Of a stretch of DNA of 64,000 bases, positions 55,920 through 64,000 are shown in pieces. A program made the position numbers and the translations under genes. The first letter of the stretch is position 1. Each line of letters opens with the position of its first letter. The stretch is from Petrolisthes cinctipes (Eukaryota; Arthropoda; Malacostraca; Decapoda; Porcellanidae): assembly GCA_033782935.1 (NCBI GenBank), contig JAWQEG010003714.1:1-64000 (forward strand). Direction: 5' to 3'. The notes below the pieces were generated by a model, which saw nothing but the letters and a program-made list of their open reading frames with translations, was not told the DNA's origin and made no database searches.

Positions 55920-58900
55920 CTGTGGAAGAGTCAAGTGAAGTTAGCATGTGTTAAGAGGTTGTACAGTGTAGTTAGCTTTCAAATTGCTGAGGAATTTAAC
56001 ATTTTTTCCTAACATTCATACTATAATAACTATTTCAAGTAACTGTTCAACTATGCTTTATCAACCAAATGATTTGCTTGGACTACAATAACACCAAGTA
56101 ATCATAAACAACCAATCTATATCAAAGGTGACTTACCAATAATCTTAGACTCTCTTAGTTTCTTTATGTCCATCAGAACTACTCCACTGTTATAGCCGGG
56201 AAATCCATGTCTGTGAACTAGTGTGTCTCGTGCATCACCAGCATTGGAGAGGGAGTTGGAGAAAGTGGGGGGTCCTCCCAGAGTGGTGTTGGGGTGGGCT
56301 TTGCGGTACACGGAGAGCATATGGCGGTAGGATGGAGTCTGCTCTAGGGCCATCCCCATCACGTTGGTCGGTGAGAAGCGCTCAAAGTGGGAATGTAGTT
56401 CAGCAATGTCTCCTTTCACCTGTTAATTAAGTATCAAGTTTAACCTTTTTAGTGGCAGTCATTTCCTTCTAGTTTAGTAATAGTATTATCTTTAATTAAT
56501 ATAATACTGTTATGGTAAAAGTTAAATGAGAAGGATAGTACAAAATAGTGTCTGATTAAGATACTGTTTAACCATGAGTTATTGCAGTTTTTCTGTGGCA
56601 AAATCAGAACTTTTGGATGATAATTGGTGAAATAGTTCACTAACAAAATGTACCATTGGTCCAATGCACTGTACCTCATCTTCATTACCTGAACCAGGTT
56701 TTTTTAATATTCTATATATATATATTTTTTTACTATACAGTATTTCCCCATTAACCTAAAACTTGAAAACCCCCCACTACCTTTATGTCTACATCCATGA
56801 GTATAACACGGTCGAGGCCAGGCAACAAACGGTGTAGAAAGAAAGAGAAGAAGAAGAGAGGATCACTGTAGTATGCATTGGAACGGTGGGTGAGAAACTT
56901 TCTTAGTAGATCCACACTCTCCCTGATCTCTGACACAAAGTCATCCGCAGACACGTACACCAACTGTTGAGAGAACACAATAACATTACTATGTGTTTTG
57001 CAACTAGAATCTTAGTACAGTATAAACACTACCATGACTTAACTCTTCTCAGAATTCAAGTAGCTAAGGTAGCCTATAGCATGCCAAGAATCCAGATATA
57101 GAATGGTGGTAATTCAGTGCTGTATGTAATTATAATACGGTACAGTAGTTACATAAGGATTGATCCAAGTTTTACATATTCTCAGGAAAGGAAATAGTGC
57201 ATTCTGCCAAACTAGCCAAACTTTTAATATTATGATTATTATAGCATGTGTTTCCATATTCAGAATACAGTAAACACTCGTTTCCCACTGTTATTATGGG
57301 TGTACATTATACAGAATTATGTTTTATGAATCCATATACTGTACAGTAAATCCTCATTATCCACTGGATTTATGGGTGTGTAATGTACAAAGAGGGTTTA
57401 CTGTATAGTACACAAATTTGTTACATTGCAATACACACCAGTCATTACAAGGTTTCTATTACTATTACTCTTAATATTTTTCTATTATTATACTTTATTG
57501 GTCATCTATTATATTACTATTACTTGGTTATCTATTATTACCCGTATTATATATTATTTGTGAAAACTGTAGTTATTAAACATGATAATAATAATTCTAC
57601 TATAGCTGGTGATTTTTGTTGTGGGAGACGCAGTTGTTAGATGGCATTGTTTTTTATTGTTGTTGTGGGAGGTACAGTCGGCGGCAAAAGTCGTGTGGCC
57701 ACATCTGCCAAGTCATGAAATACAGTATGGAAATATAAGCTTCACAGGCTTGTAAAATGAAAACCCAGAATAGTTAACTAATTTTCCCCCTGGATATTGT
57801 AATTCAGTGTTGGTTCAATGATTATCCTTTATGTTATCCTTCAAAAAACGCTAAGTGAGGCGACACCACTTTTGCCGCTGACTGTACAGTTGCCACGTAG
57901 CACTGTTATACATTGTAGTTATGGGAGGCGCAGGTGGTCTCATGACATTGTTATTTACTGTTTTTATGGGAGGTGCGGTTGCCACATAGCATTTTTTCTC
58001 ATTAACAGGAGGATAACTATGCATATATATTTGTTTGTTTGATACATGAAGACTGAGGGTCGATCCTACAGTCGTTCATAGTGGTTTGTAAGCACGCAAA
58101 TGAATTTTTTTTAGCTGTGTTAATGACTTATGGTTGAATTATTTAATGAATTTGGTGAGTAAACTATGAAGTGATCATCATTATCTAAATGTTTTAATAG
58201 ATTTTGTGAATATGGATACTCAGCTTTTGGAAAATAATGAAGCCTTACAAGTGTGGTTGGTTAGGAAGCTAACATATGAATACGACTGTGGAATCCACCC
58301 AAAGTGCCAATTCCACAGTGGTTTGTTTTGGTTTGCAAGCACCCTAACAAAAGAAACTGAACTGTGTAAATGACCCATTAGTGAATCACTGGATGATTTG
58401 AGGACCACTAAGAAATTATGGTAATAGTGGAACTACCCGACAGATTTTGTGAATATGGATACTGTGTTTGTTGTTGGTTATAATTAAGACTGACAAGTGA
58501 CAAGTGTGGTTGGGGAGCATCATAACAAACCAAAACCACTGTGAAATCAGCCCTATGCAACTTAAAATAATCGTCTGACTCTGTAATAGGAAAGAAATAT
58601 ACTATTATATTTTACTTTGCCTTCTATTACTATTACAGCTAACTTATGATTATTTTATCTATTACTATTATAAAACCTTGTAATAATCTATTACTATTAC
58701 CCCATGTCTGATACACACCCATAACAACAGTGGAAAACAAATGGAATTGTTTCTGAATTACAAATGTGCAAGATATCTAATTTTCTCTGTGATATACGTT
58801 CTTATGGTATAATAAATAATTACCCTAATTTCCGTAAGTTTGACATAGGTTTTACCTTGTGCAACTCTCGGTAGTCTGCTAAAGTTAGGTCCTGGTAGTC

Positions 58901-60517
58901 TGTTAAGGTTAGGTCCTGGTAATCTCCTACAGTCCCGATTAGGTTATGTTAGGTCAGGTCAGGTCAGCCTAATTCTAAAAGAAACTAAGGTATTATTACA
59001 GAATAATTGGGTTTTTGGCTAGGATCGCACAGTGTTACCACATCCGGCTAGGTCCCGGAAATTTGCCCCAGTCACTTTATGATAGTCTACACCAGTTATA
59101 TCCCGGTAGTTTGCCCAGGTTAGGTCCCGGTAGCTTGCTGTGGTCTAGGTTAGGTTAGGTTAGGTTAGGTCAGGTTAGGTTAGGGCAGACTAATTTCCAA
59201 ATTATGTTTGTAAAACGGGGCATATCTCGAAACACCATAGTTGAAACACCATAGAAGGAAGTGTCTTAGAATAGTACAAAAATAGGGGGTAATAATACTA
59301 AAATATACAATATAGTGAACCCAGTACTTCTGTAAATTTACCGAAACTAATACTATTTGTGCTCGCCAAAAATTGGAAAACCTGAGCCAACTTCTGCCAT
59401 AAGCTGGGTGATGGGTTATGGCCAAAACAAGATATTTGCACAAGAAATGGATGTTAAAATCCAACAAATCACATGAAAACTATGGGTATTTATTGAATGT
59501 AATGCATTCAATTTTTACCAAACTATGTTTTGTCTGAAAATCTCGCGGTAAATATTGAATGAATTACCGTTATTGCGTACGGTTTTTCTACCTTCATTAC
59601 CCACATATATAGACCATTTTCTTCTATGGCATTTTCTCCGCAAATGCCCCATTTCCAAGATAGGGCATATTCAAATGGGGCATTTTGAAATTAGCCTGAC
59701 CTTACCTGACCTGACCTAACCTAACCTAACCTAACCTAGACCGCATCAGACTACCGTGACCTAACCTGGGCAAACTACCGGAACCTAACCTGGGCAAACT
59801 ACCGGGAAATAATCGTGATAAAGTACAATAAATGACTGGGACTAAATACTGGGACCCAACCGGATCTGGCAACACTGCTGCAAAACGGTAATTCTTTCAA
59901 TAAATACCAATCTCGCACATGTGTGTGGAAAATTTACCAAACAATTTATTATTATAATCCATATCCCAGTCCTTCACCTTGACATATCTCAGGTCAAGCT
60001 GATTGGCAGCCTGGACCTCTGTGATGATTTCTGATGCAATGTGGAAACCATCTTCATCAGTAATGAGGTGGAGGCGAAGGGGTGCCGAGGAATGTTGGAG
60101 TAATGACCCCACAGCAGACCTCAACTTGGCCTGGAGAGCAAAGTTGTCCTTGGCATGAGTAAAGATGAATGCCAGGTCCAGTGGAGGCCGGTATAATAGA
60201 TCATTTTCTTGTGGGTCCAATGGCACAACTTCCTGCTCCACAAACTGATCCTGCTGCTGTTGTTGTTGGTTATTAATAACATGTACTCCAAGATCAGTTG
60301 GTGTGAGGAGTGATGCAGCAGGGACATGTCCTGAAGATTGATGTAATGACGAGTGTTTGGAGGAAGATTGATGTTTAGAAGAAGAAGACAAGTGTAAAGA
60401 TGAAGGTAAGGCTGGTACAAGTGGTTTACCATCACGCCAACCATAAAGAAATATAAGAAAGGCAGCTATTATGAATAAACCCATAACCTGCTTCAATAGT
60501 CGTACTCTTAAAACCAT
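55654..60517 (-). CDS. XXYLT1-like xyloside xylosyltransferase (type II membrane glycosyltransferase)
   Basis: Minus-strand exons 59978-60517, 56781-56963, 56137-56419, 55654-55919; 1272 nt, 423 residues, in phase. A short N-terminal tail is followed by a membrane anchor (about residues 11-27, VMGLFIIAAFLIFLYGW), then a Ser/His- and Gln-rich stem and a GT-A fold domain. Landmarks are a DVD metal-binding motif at about 237-239, GFPGYNSGVVLMD, GDQDLYT, CSWNRQLCVWWRDHGY and a C-terminal IIHGNC. XXYLT1 transfers the second xylose to Xyl-Glc on EGF repeats of Notch in the secretory pathway (known for the family). Recognition rests on these motifs and the overall order. The exon 1 end was set at AAG|GTGAAG because it alone gives the phase needed by exon 2; the open frame runs 17 codons further before another possible donor. 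Family size in vertebrates is near 390 residues, so the extra length is mainly in the stem. Confidence 0.87.
56137..56419 (-). CDS. XXYLT1-like exon 3
   Basis: 283 nt, acceptor TTAATTAACAG, donor GTAAGT, phase 0-1. Contains GMALEQTPSYRHM, GGPPTFSN and GFPGYNSGVVLMDIKKLRES. Confidence 0.9.
56781..56963 (-). CDS. XXYLT1-like exon 2: DxD motif
   Basis: 183 nt, acceptor TTCTCTCAACAG, donor GTAGTG, phase 0-0. Contains AYYSDPLFFFSFFLHRLLPG and VILMDVDIK with the DVD motif. Confidence 0.88.
57675..57884. mobile_element. TA-flanked palindromic element F, copy 2, in XXYLT1-like intron 1
   Basis: TA-CAGTCGGCGGCAAAAGTCG to CACTTTTGCCGCTGACTG-TA, 210 bp. Confidence 0.8.
58220..58560. repeat. Inverted/dispersed CCACTGTGGAAT repeat
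   Basis: Phrases such as TTTGTGAATATGGATACT (58202, 58444), ACAAGTGTGGTTGG (58246, 58499) and CCACAGTGGTTTG recur within 350 bp; an imperfect local duplication in intron 1. Confidence 0.55.
58796..59395. mobile_element. Repeat G interrupted by a hAT-like element
   Basis: Left: ATACGTTCTTATGGT...GTAGTCTGCTAAAGTTAGGT...AATTCTAAAA. Right: TACTATTTGTGCTCGCCAAA. The uninterrupted relative at 62400-62625 reads straight through. Ends not defined. Confidence 0.7.
58989..59342. mobile_element. hAT-like element H-related, copy with GAAACTAA duplication
   Basis: GGTATTATTACAGAATAATTG to CAGTACTTCTGTAAATTTACC, 354 bp, flanked by GAAACTAA (58981-58988, 59343-59350). Inverted relative of 34115-34424; it contains five consecutive TTAGG units near 59151-59175. 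Confidence 0.92.
59547..59908. mobile_element. hAT-like element H, solo intact copy in XXYLT1-like intron 1
   Basis: GGTAAATATTGAATGAATTACC to GGTAATTCTTTCAATAAATACC, 362 bp, flanked by the perfect duplication AATCTCGC (59539-59546, 59909-59916). It ends 69 bp from the exon 1 boundary. Confidence 0.93.
59978..60517 (-). CDS. XXYLT1-like exon 1: membrane anchor and stem
   Basis: 540 nt, 180 codons, ATG at 60517 complement, donor GTGAAG. Encodes the anchor, a Ser/Lys/His-rich stem, a (Gln)6 run, then the start of the catalytic domain (PLDLAFIFTHAKDNFALQAK and APLRLHLITDEDG). Confidence 0.85.
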
Positions 60518-61142
60518 GACGAATATATTTAGTTGTTATAATTATATGGGTTGTTATATTTAATGTAATGAAAATTTGTCAGTATATTACAATGTGACAC
60601 CAACACTGACACGTAGCTTATGTAAATTATACTTGACACTTGGCAATGTTCACACTACAGCCAAACAGCCAGTGGTACACTATACTCGGTGTGTTTCTGC
60701 AATAATAGTGCACTATAACAGCTGCATGGCACCCGGGCCCCCCCCTCTCACCTCACCCACCGTCAGTGTTACCATACTCTAGTCAGATTGGTCAGCAGTG
60801 TTGCCAACTTGCCATGCACCCACGGCCCTACCACAAACCTTTTTATTATAATTTAATCAGGGTAAAATATATTGAGATTCATGCAGAAAATTTCTTGTAA
60901 ACCATTTCGACTAAGGAAATGGATATATGTAGGCCTATAATAATATTATACACTGATTTAGTGTACATGAAAGCTTCCAACATGTTAATTAAGTTATTTA
61001 GGTACTGTACATATAACAGAACAAAAAATTGCCTTTATTTTATTTACATTTAAAGAAGTGTATCAGAGAAAGGGAGGAGAAAGGAGGAAACACCACCACC
61101 CTCAACTCGTGGCTGATATTATTAAATGTAAAGTAAGATGTA

Positions 61143-61380
61143 CAGTCGGTTGCAAAAGTCGTGTAATTTACTTCCCTCAACGGTCCTTGGAAGGTTAACA
61201 TAAATAAAGGATAATCATAGGAACTAACACATTCACCATACAGAATTACAATATCCAAGGGACAAAATAGTAAACTACTCTGGATTTTCATTTTACGAGC
61301 CTGTGAAGTTTATATTTCCACTATTACTTTATGACGTGGCATGCAGATTTGTTGGCGACAGGACATTTGCAACTTCGAAG
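61143..61380. mobile_element. Partial relative of palindromic element F
   Basis: TA-CAGTCGGTTGCAAAAGTCGT start. The distal end is degraded, though AAACTTCACAGGCTCG-like pairing with the 57720 region is visible on the complement. Confidence 0.45.
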
Positions 61381-61451
61381 TGTGCTAAAACTGTATGTTA
61401 ACTTTCTAACTTTCAGGATTTTACAAGGTTTATTAAATATATATATATGTA

Positions 61452-61672
61452 CAGCCACAATCAAATATCCACCGACACAATTCCTTCCATCGTAGCAAAT
61501 ATCTTGGTAATAAAGAACAACATGTGTATTATGATTTTGCAGGACCTCATATAAAAATAATTGAGGGGGTTGAGTTGACTTAAATAAGGGTGTTGTATGA
61601 TTGTATTTTGATATGATACCGATTTATTTGTACGATGGAAGGAAAGTGTTGGTGGTTATTTGATTGTGGCTG
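61452..61672. mobile_element. TA-flanked palindromic element P, copy 2
   Basis: TA-CAGCCACAATCAAATATCC to TTATTTGATTGTGGCTG-TA, 221 bp; matches 41206-41420 at the ends and in CCTTCCATCGT / ACGATGGAAGG. Confidence 0.83.
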
Positions 61673-61760
61673 TACATATTATTTAAAGGAGTAGTTAGGA
61701 AGTGTGTGTGAATGGGTGTAGGGAGAAAATAGTAGAGAGAAAGGGAGAGAAAAATGTAAT

Positions 61761-61792
<32 letters not shown>

Positions 61793-62129
61793 TTATTGTC
61801 TGAGATAAATAAAAATTAAATAGATAAATAAATACATAAATAAATAAAAGAACAACACGTGGAAAGAAGCGAGGAAATTAATAATAAAGATGGCGGATGC
61901 GGTTCTCTGCTGTCAAGGGGATGGAGGGCGGCCATTTAATTCATTATACTCTTGTTTACGTATATCTGCAAGTATTTGTGATGGTGGTTAATACACTGAT
62001 TATTATTGGTTGATTCCATGGTGGTGCAGAAGACGAGAGGAGAGTGAAGATGAAGAGGTGGAGAGAGAATAATTATGGTGACGAGGAAGGATATTATGGT
62101 AGGTGAGGTGGTGATTAATTTATATTTTG

Positions 62130-62168
62130 ATATTAGGCGCCACAACTGCGAGGTCATATGGCGCCCGA
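62130..62168. repeat. Dispersed GGCGCC-core repeat
   Basis: ATATTAGGCGCCACAACTGC then GAGGTCATATGGCGCC, same orientation as 3283-3345; a partial inverted copy is at 63084-63116. Confidence 0.55.
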
Positions 62169-62240
62169 GCAAGAAGATGATTGAGAAGTGGGACTGTAAG
62201 CACAAAAGGCAACAGATGAAAAAAAGGGACAGTTGGAGAA

Positions 62241-62352
62241 GTGTATATCCGTGGTGTATACGATGGTGTGGTACATACAGTACGACGACTGTGTAACCAC
62301 TTGTTGGTCTATGGAGCCATCGTATGCACCACAAACGTTCTTGAATATGGCC
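62241..62352. mobile_element. Palindromic element D, copy 7
   Basis: GTATATCCGTGGTGTATACG...GGAGCCATCGTATGCACCAC then AAACGTTCTTGAATATGG. Confidence 0.7.
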
Positions 62353-62379
62353 CTGTATTGTATGTATGGATTTATTTTC

Positions 62380-62640
62380 GAATTACACATGTGCGAGATG
62401 TCTAATTTTCACTGTGATATACGTTCTTATGGTCTAATATCCGTAAGTTTGATATAGGTCTTGCCTTATGCAATTTCCGGTAGTCTGCTAAGGTTAGGTT
62501 CCGGTAGTCTGTTAAAGTTAGGTCCCGATAGTCTGCCATGGTCCAGATTAGGTTAGGTCAGGTCAGGTCTGGTCTGTCAAATTCTAAAACAGACTAGTAC
62601 TATTTGTGCTCACCAAAAATTGGAAGGCTAATATTGCGAT
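62380..62640. repeat. Repeat G, uninterrupted relative
   Basis: ACACATGTGCGAGATGTCTA, ATATACGTTCTTATGGTCTA, GGTAGTCTGCTAAGGTTAGG and TACTATTTGTGCTCACCAAA match 58780-59390 minus the hAT-like insert. Confidence 0.65.
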
Positions 62641-64000
62641 TATCTGCACTGGCGAACTGCTGGTTAGGTAGGGTTCGGTTAGCTTTATCAATACACAGTG
62701 GAATTATATTGTGGAAACGTATTCATTGTTAGATATTTCAATTTTAAGATATGACTTATTTCTGTAACGGAGGGATGAACTGAGGTGTTACCAGATCTCT
62801 TCGGCGAAATTAGAAAGGACCTACAGGCAGATGTGTACATATTACGCCTGACCCACCCAATCGGGATACTTTTAGCTCCTGTCCACAGGATCTACTATAT
62901 TTTTTAAGGTCCCAAAGGTAGCCACAGTCTAGGTTAGGTAGGTCAGGTCAGGTCAGGTTATTTTGTCTGGTGATCAAAAAATTAATTATCCCAATTTAAA
63001 ATGATTGAATTACTCGCCCAACTGGGCTACTTATTGAACATTCTTCATACGATTTCCCAAGTGAATGTACGTAAGGATTTCAACTGTTGCAGCGCCTAAT
63101 ATCATTCAGTCAATCAGAATTTCAAAATGTACAACACTAATCACTTAATATTTCTGAAGGCTGCATCTTTTTTGTCGAGATAAAGGAATAGGCCTATACA
63201 TTTTATTGCTTGATGCACTGTTATTGTCTACCATTAGAATAACATCATTGACCTGACTTTTAATTTCTTAGATATGCCTTGGCTCTGTATCATTTTCATC
63301 TCTTATCATTTTCCAGAAATGTAATGCAAACCAAGATAAACTACATAACCTAACCTAACTTAACATAATCTAACCTGGGATAATACAGAAGAGATGACCA
63401 CGTTTGACCTGCCACTATATTTTCAACACTTTGACTGAATTCTTTATACTCTTTTTATGTATGACATAGTTATGGAATCATGGGAAACTTGGTTATATTC
63501 TTACTTTTTCCACATTTAGTTAGTTAGCACTACTTAGCCTGCGGATGCCCATGTTAGGACCAAAGGAAGCTGTGGCCCTAGTTACGTTAGGTCAGGTCAG
63601 GTCAGTTTTGGATATACAAAAACCTCTGATTCCCTGGCTTTCCCCCCATAAGCAGTCATCCAGCTCTTCCATATTTACCCACAACTGAATGTAATGTATG
63701 AGACTAGTCTTATAGAAAGCATTTCAATCAGTTTTCTTCCTGTCACCACTCAGATTATAAGCAATGTTATTAGCTGTACACATTTACTACAATATCAGTA
63801 ATTGATAACAAAAATCCTGTATGGTAAAATTGTAAATCACAATTTTTCCAGATCTTTTTTGATAATCCATCATTCCCTGTTTTTTTATGTTGAAATATAT
63901 GGGTGGCAATGCATTTTGACCATGCATGTTTGCCCCTCCCCAAGAGGCTGGATTGAAGAGTTAAGACAAATAGATACTGCATCTATCTATATAGCTCTGA

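Larger units (their letters stand above)
60518..64000. other. Upstream flank of the XXYLT1-like gene
   Basis: No exon found. A small GC-rich patch at 60725-60765 near the start could be promoter-proximal, but no motif is convincing. The rest holds palindromic elements, short (AAC)n at 61768-61794 and TTAGG-rich fragments near 62480-62570, 62930-62960 and 63585-63605. Confidence 0.6.

Noticed and set aside
59936..59977. Exon 1 of the XXYLT1-like gene extending to the GTAAAT donor
   Set aside because: This donor leaves phase 1, whereas the exon 2 acceptor requires phase 0. I could not find an intermediate exon, so the upstream GTGAAG donor was preferred, but RNA data would settle it.

Overview
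This is eukaryotic nuclear DNA, most likely from a decapod crustacean or a close arthropod relative. That is an inference from interrupted genes with GT-AG introns, two clip-domain serine protease genes of the arthropod haemolymph type, short TTAGG-type (arthropod telomere-like) tracts, very heavy microsatellite content, and dense small palindromic transposons. No prokaryotic features, rRNA, tRNA or CRISPR were seen.

Three protein-coding genes could be assembled exon by exon with consistent splice phases. (1) Plus strand, 19284-31278: an 11-coding-exon gene for a 622-residue secreted clip-domain serine protease with a Gly/Gln/Arg-rich N-terminal half, one clip domain and a complete trypsin-like catalytic domain. 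(2) Minus strand, 46453-35946: a 12-coding-exon gene for a 527-residue paralogue with the same clip cysteine spacing, a Pro-rich linker and an intact triad, but Asp instead of Gly directly before the GDSGG-type Asp (chymotrypsin position 193). The two genes converge tail to tail about 4.7 kb apart. Exon lengths match exactly over the clip and protease regions, and one gene-1 exon (245 nt) equals two gene-2 exons (168+77 nt). (3) Minus strand, 60517-55654: a 4-exon gene for a 423-residue type II membrane glycosyltransferase resembling xyloside xylosyltransferase 1 (XXYLT1), which extends O-xylose-glucose on Notch EGF repeats.

The rest is gene-poor. Positions 1-19283 hold microsatellites, minisatellites and miniature transposons. 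31279-35945 and 46454-55653 hold mainly transposons and unique AT-rich DNA. 60518-64000 is the upstream flank of gene 3 with further repeats.

The most striking content is the population of non-autonomous palindromic elements. A TTAA-flanked foldback group (subfamilies A, B, C, sharing an internal core) has several dozen copies. A hAT-like family has five complete copies with perfect 8-bp target duplications, one inserted inside another in opposite orientation. Several TA-flanked mariner-like palindromes are present, as is a roughly 125-bp palindrome family (D) with seven copies. Some insertions have empty-site counterparts inside this same window, so insertion order can be read directly: C inside a TA element inside A (9516-10047), hAT inside hAT inside B (33190-34060), and hAT inside another repeat (58989-59342). 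A roughly 1-kb CA-rich minisatellite has grown inside the loop of one subfamily-B element.
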